A stretch of DNA of 43,460 nucleotides from Oscillospiraceae bacterium (GTDB lineage: Bacteria; Bacillota; Clostridia; Oscillospirales; Oscillospiraceae): NCBI GenBank assembly GCA_015067725.1, contig SVLX01000019.1, positions 1 to 43,460 of the forward strand, written 5' to 3'. The notes beneath the pieces were generated by a model that did no database searches, was not told the DNA's origin, and saw only the letters and a list, made by a program, of their open reading frames with translations. This document shows positions 33,979-40,969 of this stretch, in pieces (within the stretch, counting starts at the first letter, position 1; the number at the start of each line of letters is the position of its first letter). The position numbers and the translations under genes were made by a program.

Positions 33979-34716
33979 ATGATGACTGAGATTTATTGCC
34001 ACCGGGGATACAGCGGAAAGTATCCCGAAAACACCATGTTGGCCTTTACCGAAGCCACCAAAACCGGCACAGAGGGCATTGAGCTGGATGTCCACCTGAC
34101 CAAAGATGGGGAAGTGGTGGTCTTTCACGATGAGCGACTGGACCGGATTACCGATGGGGTGGGCTTCTTAAAGGACTTCACCCTGAAAGAACTGAAAAAG
34201 CTGGATGCCTCCGGCGCTTACCGGGGAAAAGTTCCGGTGCAGCGTATCCCCACCCTGCGGGAGTATTTTGATTTGGTTGCCCCCACGGGGATGAAGACCA
34301 ACATTGAATTTAAGACCGGAATGTTTGAGTATCCCGGTCTGGAGGAGAAGGTACTGGAAATCTTAGGGGAGTACAGCGTGGAAGACCGGGTGATCTTCTC
34401 CAGCTTCCATGCCCATACCCTCCTGCGGTTACGGGCTCTTGCGCCGGAGATTCCCTGCGGCTTTCTTCGGCAGAATAAGCTACTGAAGGCGGGGACGGTG
34501 GTCAAAGAGCTGGGTATGACGGCTTACCATCCGGCATTCTACCAGTTGACCCCCAGGGTCATCCGGGAGGTCAGAGATAAGGGCCTTGCCATCAACACCT
34601 ATACCCCCAACGGTATCGTGCCCCTTTCCTATCTGCTGAGTCAGAAGGTCAGTGCTGTTATTACCAATTACCCGGAAAGAGCGAAAAAACTCCGCAAGCT
34701 CCTGCAAGGGAAGTAA
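33979..34716 (+). CDS. Glycerophosphodiester phosphodiesterase
   Basis: The 245-residue protein has the GDPD catalytic set: CHRGYSGKYPENT at the N-terminus, GIELDVHLTKDGEVVVFHD with the metal-binding Glu/Asp/His, and NIEFKT for the third acid. It hydrolyses glycerophosphodiesters to glycerol-3-phosphate and an alcohol. Ethanolamine is one possible alcohol, which would link it to the eut operon, but this is speculation. There is no signal peptide, so it acts in the cytoplasm. The two adjacent ATGs (33979 and 33982) have a weak upstream site (GAAGAG). Confidence 0.9.
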   Translation: MMTEIYCHRGYSGKYPENTMLAFTEATKTGTEGIELDVHLTKDGEVVVFHDERLDRITDGVGFLKDFTLKELKKLDASGAYRGKVPVQRIPTLREYFDLVAPTGMKTNIEFKTGMFEYPGLEEKVLEILGEYSVEDRVIFSSFHAHTLLRLRALAPEIPCGFLRQNKLLKAGTVVKELGMTAYHPAFYQLTPRVIREVRDKGLAINTYTPNGIVPLSYLLSQKVSAVITNYPERAKKLRKLLQGK

Positions 34717-34725
34717 GAACCAAAA

Positions 34726-34770
34726 CACCCCATTTCGCCAAACACCATTCAGGTGCAGGGAAATGGGGTG
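34726..34770. terminator. Bidirectional terminator
   Basis: CACCCCATTTC (34726-34736) pairs perfectly with GAAATGGGGTG (34760-34770), and an inner CACC/GGTG pair lengthens the stem. It ends both the glycerophosphodiesterase gene and the convergent ABC-F gene. Confidence 0.85.
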
Positions 34771-34776
34771 CTTTAC

Positions 34777-36657
34777 TTAGCTCTGGGCGGCCTCCCACTG
34801 CTCCATCAGCTCCAAAAGCTGCAGCTCAGCGGATTCCTTTTCCTCCATCAGGGCAGACAGCTTCTGGTAGTCGGCAACGGCTTCTTCAATGGCCGCATCC
34901 AACTGGGCGATAATCTGCTCCTGTTTTTCAATTTCTCGCTCTAAACGGCGAACCAGTTTCTCCTGCTCCTTGGTGCCGCCCTTGGGTTTCTCCTTTTTGG
35001 GCTTGGGTGCGGTGGGAGCAGCAGGGGATTTTGGGGCAAGCTGTTTGGCGGCGGCTTCGTGTTCCAAGATGGAGCGGTACTTGCTGTAGCCACAGGGGAA
35101 ATCCCGGATAGTGCCGTCCTCTAAAAGCCAGATGCGCTCGGCAAACCGCTCGATGAAGTACCGGTCATGGGACACAAAGAGCAGAACGCCCTCAAATTCC
35201 TCAATGGCGGCCTCCACCCATTCTCTGGAGGTGATGTCCAGATGGTTGGTGGGCTCGTCCAGAATCAGGAAGTTGATTTTCTCATCCATGAGCATACACA
35301 GCCGCAGACGGGACTGCTCGCCGCCGGAGAGGGTGCCCACGGTCTTAAACACGTCCTCACCCTGGAACATGAATGCGCCCAGACGGTCTCTTGCGGCCTG
35401 AGGGGTCAGGTTCTTTTCATAGAGCATGGTGTCATAAAGACTGCGCTCCGGGTGGGGGAAGTGGATGGTCTGGGGGAGATAGCCCCACTTTACTGTAGGA
35501 CCAAATTTCAGCTTACCGGTACATTCCTCGTCACCCAGCAAGCACCGGATGAAGGTGGTCTTGCCTGCGCCGTTGTCCCCTAAAAGGGCAATCCGTTCGC
35601 CGCCCTTGACCCGCAGGTCTACGCCGGAGAACAGGGGCTTATCGGTAAAGGATTTCTCCATACCCTTGACCTCGAAGACCAGGTCGCCCTGGAAATCCCG
35701 CTGGGCGAAGGATGCCTTCATGGTTTTTTCGATGGTGGGGCGCTTGGTTTTCTCAATGCGCTCCATGCGGTGCTGGATGGACATGGCTCTGCGGTAGAGG
35801 GTGCGGTTGTTGATGCCCCAGCCCTTCATCCGCTCTAAGGTATAGCCCAGTTGCTTCAGTTTGGCCTGCTCCTGCTGGTATTGTTTCATTTGCAGGTCAA
35901 ACCGGGCTTGTTTCTCGTCGATGTAGAAAGAGTAGTTGCCGGAGTAGAATTCCCCGTGACCTTCGGTGATTTCAATGATTCGGTCAGCCACCTGATCCAG
36001 GAAGTAGCGGTCATGGGAGATGGTCAGGACAGTGCCCTTAAACTTGTTGATATAGGCCTCCAGCCATTCCACGCTCTTTAAGTCCAGATGGTTGGTCGGC
36101 TCGTCCAACAGCAGAATCTCTGTTTTTTCCAGCAGAAGCCGGGCCAGATTTACCCGGGTTTTCTCGCCGCCGGAGAGGGAGTCAAACTCCTGCAGTCGCT
36201 GCTCCGGCGTGATACCCAGACCGTTGCAGACCTTGTCCGTGTCCACATCCATGTCATATCCACCCTCCCGGGTGAACCGGGCAGAGAGCCGGTCGTATTC
36301 ATCCAGAAGGGATTTGTCGCTACTGCTGGCCATTTGCCGCTCCAATTCCTCCATCCGGCTTTTCAGCTTCCTTAAGGGGGCAAAGGCAGAGCGCAACACA
36401 TCCTCCACGTTATAGCCATAGGGATAGCGGGGAATCTGGGAGATGAGTCCCAGCCGCTTATGGGGATTCACATAGACCTCGCCAGAGTCATAGCCAATCT
36501 CTCCGGTGAGGATGCGGAATAAGGTGGTCTTACCGCAGCCGTTGCGGCCCAAGATGGCCACACACTCTCCTTCTTGTATATCAAAGGTCAGTCCGTCCAG
36601 AAGATTGTCCCCAATCTCGAAGGACTTGACCAGGTCTTTTACGGAAATGTCAATCAT
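34777..36657 (-). CDS. ABC-F family ATPase (ribosome-associated)
   Basis: The start is ATG 36657, overlapping the GNAT stop (ATGA) with GGAGAG six bases upstream. This gives 626 residues. There are two ABC domains and no membrane segment: GRNGCGKTT, LSGGEKTRVNLARLLL and LLLDEPTNHLDL, then GDNGAGKTT, LSGGEQSRLRL and LILDEPTNHLD. A linker between the domains and a charged coiled-coil C-terminus (from about residue 545) fit the Uup/YdiF-like branch. Such proteins act on the ribosome; some give antibiotic resistance, but nothing here singles out that role. Confidence 0.9.
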   Translation of the reverse strand: MIDISVKDLVKSFEIGDNLLDGLTFDIQEGECVAILGRNGCGKTTLFRILTGEIGYDSGEVYVNPHKRLGLISQIPRYPYGYNVEDVLRSAFAPLRKLKSRMEELERQMASSSDKSLLDEYDRLSARFTREGGYDMDVDTDKVCNGLGITPEQRLQEFDSLSGGEKTRVNLARLLLEKTEILLLDEPTNHLDLKSVEWLEAYINKFKGTVLTISHDRYFLDQVADRIIEITEGHGEFYSGNYSFYIDEKQARFDLQMKQYQQEQAKLKQLGYTLERMKGWGINNRTLYRRAMSIQHRMERIEKTKRPTIEKTMKASFAQRDFQGDLVFEVKGMEKSFTDKPLFSGVDLRVKGGERIALLGDNGAGKTTFIRCLLGDEECTGKLKFGPTVKWGYLPQTIHFPHPERSLYDTMLYEKNLTPQAARDRLGAFMFQGEDVFKTVGTLSGGEQSRLRLCMLMDEKINFLILDEPTNHLDITSREWVEAAIEEFEGVLLFVSHDRYFIERFAERIWLLEDGTIRDFPCGYSKYRSILEHEAAAKQLAPKSPAAPTAPKPKKEKPKGGTKEQEKLVRRLEREIEKQEQIIAQLDAAIEEAVADYQKLSALMEEKESAELQLLELMEQWEAAQS

Positions 36658-37085
36658 GGTATTCTCTCCATGGTCACCTCCCACAGCCCATCCCGGAGGG
36701 GCGTTTGGCTGGTGGGGTGGAAACCAAATCTTTCATATAGGGTAATGGCTCTGTGGTTATCGGACAGCACCGACAGCTGGGGCTGTGCAGTCAAATGCAG
36801 GGCATGGGACAGCAGGGCAGTGCCGTAACCTTGCCCCTGCGCATCCGGGTGGACATATAAGTCGCCAATCTCATTGCCCAAAACGGACACAATCCCCACC
36901 GGTGCGGGATTCAGCAGGAGGAAGATTTGCTTTCCTTCCTCCATGCCCTTGCTCAGATACCCGGGACAGTCTCTCCGGGTGAGGAATTCAGGAGAGCAGA
37001 TATGCCGGTGGGACTCCCGCCAGGACAGGGTATAGACCTCAGCCGCCTGGGAGAAGTTTTCTGCGTTGACTGGGACGATGGTCAT
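36654..37085 (-). CDS. GNAT-family N-acetyltransferase
   Basis: The 143-residue protein is a single GNAT domain. It has NEIGDLYVHPDAQGQGYGTALL as beta strand 4 plus the Q/RxxGxG/A acetyl-CoA loop (QGQGYG near residue 84), and a late ALTLYERFGF-like segment (AITLYERFGFHP). The substrate is unknown. It overlaps the RNase M5 gene upstream and the ABC-F gene downstream by 4 bases each (ATGA), so all three are translationally coupled. Confidence 0.88.
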   Translation of the reverse strand: MTIVPVNAENFSQAAEVYTLSWRESHRHICSPEFLTRRDCPGYLSKGMEEGKQIFLLLNPAPVGIVSVLGNEIGDLYVHPDAQGQGYGTALLSHALHLTAQPQLSVLSDNHRAITLYERFGFHPTSQTPLRDGLWEVTMERIP

Positions 37086-37675
37086 GGTAGTTCCTCCAGA
37101 ATTTGCTCCAGCTCCTGCCGGGTATAGAGCAGATTCAGTGCCTCCAGCAGGCCATTGGGACTGATTCGCTCCGGCAAGCCCAAATGTTTGGTCAACCGGA
37201 GACGTTGGGCAGAACTGTCCGGTCTGCCGGAGAGCCCCAGCTCCATCAGGTCTGCTTTGGTCAGGGGGGTACTGCCGGTACTGTGGGGGGCTTCGTCCAG
37301 GAAGGTTGCCCCGGCTCTGCGGAGGGTTTGGAGCAAAATCTCCGGCTTCATGCCCTCAACCCCCAGTTTTCCTTCTTTGCCGGGGGCGGTTTTTCTCCGC
37401 TCTTTTCCGGTAATGTCGGGGATGTAGGCTTGCTTCACAGATTTGGGGTCGATCGCCCCCTTGAGGAAGTTGCGGATAACAAAGCCCGCGCCGTCGGAGT
37501 CGGTGAGGATGATGAGTCCCCGTTTTTCGGCGGCTTTCCGCAGAAGGGCGAGCTGGGCTTTGTCCTTGAAGATGCCGAAGCCCTGGGTCTGCAAAATGGT
37601 GGTGTCCACAATCTGGGCAAGGGTATTCTTATCGTAGCGACCCTCAACAACAATGACTTCTTTGATTTTAACCAT
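37082..37675 (-). CDS. rnmV: Ribonuclease M5 (5S rRNA maturation), Toprim domain
   Basis: ATG 37675 is preferred over an in-frame start 20 codons upstream because the Toprim fold begins at once (KIKEVIVVEGRYD). The 197-residue protein has the catalytic Glu in VVEGRYD and the metal-binding DSD in LIILTDSDGAG, followed by AYIPDITGKERRK, all typical of RNase M5, which trims precursor 5S rRNA. The C-terminal 70 residues match the usual helical tail. Its start overlaps the end of holA; the more usual neighbour ksgA is not seen in the window. Confidence 0.85.
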   Translation of the reverse strand: MVKIKEVIVVEGRYDKNTLAQIVDTTILQTQGFGIFKDKAQLALLRKAAEKRGLIILTDSDGAGFVIRNFLKGAIDPKSVKQAYIPDITGKERRKTAPGKEGKLGVEGMKPEILLQTLRRAGATFLDEAPHSTGSTPLTKADLMELGLSGRPDSSAQRLRLTKHLGLPERISPNGLLEALNLLYTRQELEQILEELP

Positions 37676-38711
37676 GGCGGGTCTCCTGGGCAAGCTGAAG
37701 CAACAGCAACTCCAACAGCCGCTGTTGGTCGTCATAAGAGGTCTTCATCCGGTGATCCGTCTCCAGCACCAGCTCTGCCGCCCTCTTGCAGAAGCGGATA
37801 GAGAATCTCTTGGCGGCGGCCATGGTTTTCCTGGCGGGGTAATCCTTCATGCCGCAGACCTGCATCAAATCGTCGCCACCCCGACCGGCATCCATGAGGA
37901 TTCGGGCGGCAGACAGGCGGCGCAGATGACTGCCCACAGCGCCCAAAATGGCAATGGGCTCTTGCTGCATCTTAAAGAGGGTATTGAGTTTGGTCAGCGC
38001 CCGGTCATAATCGCCTTCGCCCAGTGCATCGGTCATATCAAAAACCACCGCGTCCATGATCGGCTCGACCACGGCGTCAATATCGGATTTCCGGATTTCG
38101 TCTCCGGGGGCAAAAGCGGCGACTTTCTCAATCTCGCCGGAGAGGGCGGACATGGTGCCACCGGTGATGTCAATGAGATAGTTACACAGGTCGGTAGAGA
38201 TGACCTTGTGGTGGGTGCGGAAATGGCGACCAATCCAGGCCACCAAATCCCGGGGACTCTGCCGGGGGAATTCCACAACCAAAGCGGCCTTACTCAGGGT
38301 ATCAAAGAGCTTCTTCTGTCGCCGGTCCGGTTTGTACTCCGAGGCGGCATAGGCGAAAACCAGTGTGCAATAATCCGGTAAGTCTTCCAGAAGGGCAATG
38401 AGCTTCTCCCGGTCGGATTCGGGGAACTTAAACAAATCCACATCGTCCACCCAGACCATGGTATGCTCGGCCATCATGGGCAGATTTTCTACACTGTTCC
38501 ACAATTCTTCCATGGAGAAGGTCTCGACGGAGAAGCGGTGGAAATTGAATTCCTCGGTGACCGGGTCAATGAGTTTCTTTTTCAGTTCCCGGAGGTAGTG
38601 CTGCAAGAGGTAAGTCTCCTCGCCCCAAAAGAGGTAACAGGGGCGATACTGACCGGCTTTGATGTCTTGTTTCAGTTCATCAAAGGAGGAGGGGGCAGGT
38701 CGTTTTGCCAT
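37668..38711 (-). CDS. holA: DNA polymerase III delta subunit HolA
   Basis: The 347-residue protein follows the delta-subunit pattern: YLFWGEETYLLQHYLREL near the start, MMAEHTMVWVDDVDLF, SPRDLVAWIGRHF, GTMSALSGEIEKVAAF and a C-terminal helical collar domain ending DDQQRLLELLLLQLA. Delta opens the sliding clamp in the clamp loader. It is 50 bp downstream of an unknown gene and overlaps RNase M5 by 8 bases, within a minus-strand operon. Confidence 0.92.
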   Translation of the reverse strand: MAKRPAPSSFDELKQDIKAGQYRPCYLFWGEETYLLQHYLRELKKKLIDPVTEEFNFHRFSVETFSMEELWNSVENLPMMAEHTMVWVDDVDLFKFPESDREKLIALLEDLPDYCTLVFAYAASEYKPDRRQKKLFDTLSKAALVVEFPRQSPRDLVAWIGRHFRTHHKVISTDLCNYLIDITGGTMSALSGEIEKVAAFAPGDEIRKSDIDAVVEPIMDAVVFDMTDALGEGDYDRALTKLNTLFKMQQEPIAILGAVGSHLRRLSAARILMDAGRGGDDLMQVCGMKDYPARKTMAAAKRFSIRFCKRAAELVLETDHRMKTSYDDQQRLLELLLLQLAQETRHG

Positions 38712-38761
38712 GATTTGGCCCTCGTTTTCTTAAGTGATGGAAAATGGCGCAGGGAAACGCC

Positions 38762-39304
38762 TTAATAATCATCGGAGAAGAAGTCGTCTCCCAAGAGGGC
38801 GTCGTCGTCAATGATGGGCAGTCCGGTGAGACGGCGAAGATCCCGGGCGGCATCTTCAATGCAAATATAACTGTCTCCCGAAAGGCAGGAGACCAGCTCC
38901 TCCTGCGCGTCCGGGTTTTCCAGCAGGGGAAGCCATCGGTCCATGGACAAGGTCAGGGGTTCTTCGCCAAGTTCCTCGGCAAACCAGTTATGACCAATGC
39001 TCCCATTGTCCAGCTCCTGACCGTTGTGCAGCAATACCAGAAGCAGGAAGTCGCTGTCCACGCAGGAAGCGCCCACCACATAATCTCCGGTGATGCGGCT
39101 GAGCTCAGTCAACAGCTCCTGATTGAGGATGTTGCGGTCGTATTCACCGGTGCAGTACCCATAGGCGGGGCGTTCTTCATCCAGATGTAAATCCACAACC
39201 GGTATACCGTAACGGAAGAAAAGCCGGGCGAGTTTGGGCTGACATTCGCTCCAGGGGCAATTTTGGGGACGGCGGAAAGAGATGCTCTGAAAGGACAGAC
39301 CCAT
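38762..39304 (-). CDS. Conserved-looking protein of unknown function
   Basis: I do not recognise this 180-residue protein. It is acidic and appears cytoplasmic, with no signal or membrane segment. Early residues SFRRPQNCPWSECQPKL contain a CxxxxC pair; later segments are YGYCTGEYDRNILNQELL, GNxxVGASCVDSDFLLLVL-like, and an Asp-rich end (DDDALLGDDFFSDD). GGGAGG lies eight bases before ATG 39304. It is the first gene of the operon that continues into holA. Confidence 0.6.
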   Translation of the reverse strand: MGLSFQSISFRRPQNCPWSECQPKLARLFFRYGIPVVDLHLDEERPAYGYCTGEYDRNILNQELLTELSRITGDYVVGASCVDSDFLLLVLLHNGQELDNGSIGHNWFAEELGEEPLTLSMDRWLPLLENPDAQEELVSCLSGDSYICIEDAARDLRRLTGLPIIDDDALLGDDFFSDDY

Positions 39305-39357
39305 GTGATATTCCTCCCTGATTTCCCACCGACGGGTGGGTATGATTCTTCCTGTAT

Positions 39358-39386
39358 ATGATACAATATCTGTCGGACCTTTGCAA
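39358..39386 (-). promoter_or_regulatory. Promoter of the holA-containing operon
   Basis: On the minus strand TTGCAA (39386-39381) and TATCAT (39363-39358) are 17 bp apart, 54 bp before ATG 39304. A CCCACC/GGTGGG hairpin (39325-39340) lies in the leader between promoter and gene. Confidence 0.65.
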
Positions 39387-39410
39387 GAGAGAATTCTCTA
39401 TCTTCCGGTA

Positions 39411-39438
39411 TTGACTTTCCCGAAAAATATGATAATAT
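39411..39438 (+). promoter_or_regulatory. Promoter of the alaS T-box leader
   Basis: TTGACT (39411-39416) and TAATAT (39433-39438) are 16 bp apart, ending just before the T-box RNA. It is divergent from the holA operon promoter 25 bp away. Confidence 0.65.
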
Positions 39439-39442
39439 AGGT

Positions 39443-39680
39443 AAGCAACAGGCAAAACGGCCATGCGGAAACCAAACAGCACCAAGGTTCAAAACAGAGA
39501 GGGGGAGCAGGTGAAAACCCCCGGACCATGGACTGTACGCCATTTCCAAGCCGCCCGGGAAGACCGGGACGGGTGCTCCCGTTACAGAGCAGCCAAGATA
39601 CCGGGGGTTCCCCGGTAATTAGGGTGGTACCGCGAGTTATGCCTCGCCCCTATGTTCAGGGGTGGGGTTTATCTATTTTT
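39443..39680 (+). promoter_or_regulatory. T-box riboswitch leader, alanine type
   Basis: The conserved T-box AGGGTGGTACCGCG is at 39621-39634; its UGGU fits the ACCA end of tRNA-Ala. Stem I features are present: CAGAGAG (39495-39501), GCAGGTGAAA apical loop (39507-39516), and a base stem GGAAA/TTTCC (39467-39471 with 39543-39547). Within this loop the codon GCC (Ala) followed by A lies at 39539-39541 and is the likely specifier. Uncharged tRNA-Ala would stabilise the antiterminator and allow transcription onward. Unusually, alaS starts 1.3 kb downstream, past a repeat array and a RAYT gene. Confidence 0.9.
39641..39680 (+). terminator. T-box-controlled terminator
   Basis: CCTCGCCCCT (39642-39651) pairs, with G-U pairs, with AGGGGTGGGG (39658-39667). 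TTTATCTATTTTTT follows. It competes with the antiterminator formed by the T-box sequence just upstream. Confidence 0.85.
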
Positions 39681-39696
39681 TGCCCAACCCCTGCCT

Positions 39697-40330
39697 GTAG
39701 CGCGCGGCATCCCTGACGCGCAATTGCACGATCTGCAGTCAAGCAGTACCTATCCGGATTAGAGGAAAACTGATAATCAGGACAGTAATCGTAGCGCGCG
39801 GCATCCCTGACGCGCAATTGCACGATCTGCAGTCAAGCAGTACCTATCCGGATTAGAGGAAAACCGATAATCAGGACAGTAATCGTAGCGCGCGGCATCC
39901 CTGACGCGCAATTGCACAGCCCACCATCAAGCGGTACTATCTGGATTGGAGGAAAACCGATAATCAGGACAGCAATCGTAGCGCGCGGCATCCCTGACGC
40001 GCAATTGCACAGCCCACCATCAAGCGGTACTATCTGGATTGGAGGAAAACCGATAATCAGGACAGTAATCGTAGCGCGCGGCATCCTTGACGCGCAATTG
40101 CACGGCCTGCAGTCAAGCAGTACCTATCCGGATTAGAGGAAAACTGATAATCAGGACAGTAATCGTAGCGCGCGGCATCCCTGACGCGCAATTGCACAGC
40201 CCACCATCAAGCGGTACTATCTGGATTGGAGGAAAACCGATAATCAGGACAGTAATCGTAGCGCGCGGCATCCCTGACGCGCAATTGCACGGCTGACAGT
40301 TATGCGACACAATCTGACTTGGAGGAAACA
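39697..40330 (+). repeat. Seven tandem 93/94-bp repeats carrying a REP-like palindrome
   Basis: Units begin (at TAGCGCGCGG) at 39698, 39792, 39886, 39979, 40072, 40166 and 40259. Each opens with a GTAG head and the imperfect palindrome CGCGCGGCATCCCTGACGCGC, then GCAATTGC. Two versions alternate: type A (GATCTGCAGTC, 94 bp: units 1, 2, 5) and type B (AGCCCACCATC, 93 bp: units 3, 4, 6). Unit 7 keeps the palindrome and then diverges into the RAYT leader. Every unit has TTGCAC followed 17 bp later by a -10-like element (TACTAT in B, TACCTA in A) and an AGAGGA or GGAGGA site. The GTAG head plus palindrome is the form bound by RAYT proteins. Confidence 0.92.
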
Positions 40331-40951
40331 GTGGACATCCTGGATGAGAAAAAGGAAAGATTATACAGAACCAGAATGCGATTGGAAGGCTGGGACTATA
40401 GCTCAGAAGCCACGTACTTCTTGACAATCTGTGCTAAAGATAAAAGACCCCTATTCTCAAAAATTGTTGACAGAGGGTTAGTCGATAGCCCTCTGGTAGT
40501 GCTTTCTGTTTTTGGACAGTGTATTGAGGAGTCGCTAGCTTTTCTGGAAAACCATAATCCCGCCTTACGCATTTGTGCCAAGGTGATTATGCCGAATCAC
40601 ATTCATTTGCTACTTACAATAACAGACAGCCGTGCGGATAAGCGCATGTCAGGGCCGCCTTACACTACAAATTCTGATTCGGAGCGGGCAACGCCAGAGT
40701 GCAAATTGTGCGCGTCAGGGATGCCGCGCGCTACACCCTGCGTGTCGGAACTGTCTTCTCCGGCAAATCGAACGATTCCCAAGTTTGTTTCTGCGTTGAA
40801 ACGTTTTACAAACCGCCAGTGTGGAACAGCATTATGGCAAAACGACTATCATGACTATATCGTTCGCGATGAGCGTGAGTTATTCGAGATTTGGCAATAT
40901 ATTGAGAATAATCCCGCCCGTTGGTTGGATGATAAATACTACATAAATTAA
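40331..40951 (+). CDS. REP-associated tyrosine transposase (RAYT), Y1/HUH family
   Basis: GTG 40331 is five bases after GGAGG (40321-40325), giving 206 residues. The protein has the Y1 transposase fold: YFLTICAKDKRPLF, the HUH motif in MPNHIHLLL near residue 95, SALKRFTNR and the catalytic-tyrosine segment LWQNDYHDYIVRDERE near 178. Its C-terminus IENNPARWLDDKYY is typical of RAYTs. These enzymes bind and cut REP hairpins with a GTAG head, and the array directly upstream provides them. The linker between HUH and the tyrosine is long (about 50 residues) and encodes an inverted REP copy in frame. The gene sits inside the alaS transcription unit. Confidence 0.9.
   Translation: MDILDEKKERLYRTRMRLEGWDYSSEATYFLTICAKDKRPLFSKIVDRGLVDSPLVVLSVFGQCIEESLAFLENHNPALRICAKVIMPNHIHLLLTITDSRADKRMSGPPYTTNSDSERATPECKLCASGMPRATPCVSELSSPANRTIPKFVSALKRFTNRQCGTALWQNDYHDYIVRDERELFEIWQYIENNPARWLDDKYYIN
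40700..40732 (-). repeat. Inverted REP copy inside the RAYT coding sequence
   Basis: The plus strand reads GCGCGTCAGGGATGCCGCGC followed by GCTAC, the exact reverse complement of the array's GTAGCGCGCGGCATCCCTGACGCGC. The preceding part (GTGCAAATTGTG) differs from the array's GTGCAATTG by three added bases, which keeps the frame. It encodes LCASGMPRATP in the linker between the two catalytic halves of the transposase. Confidence 0.92.
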
Positions 40952-40969
40952 CCATGGAGGTAAAACCAT

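Noticed and set aside
39697..40330. The seven-unit array looked at first like a CRISPR array.
   Set aside because: The units are contiguous 93/94-bp copies with no unique spacers, the repeat is too long, and a RAYT gene rather than cas genes follows.
39833..40427. Open frames on both strands through the repeat array, coding a periodic 31-residue peptide.
   Set aside because: A 93-bp unit is divisible by three, so a frame stays open by chance. The 94-bp units break it, and no ribosome site or known domain supports translation.
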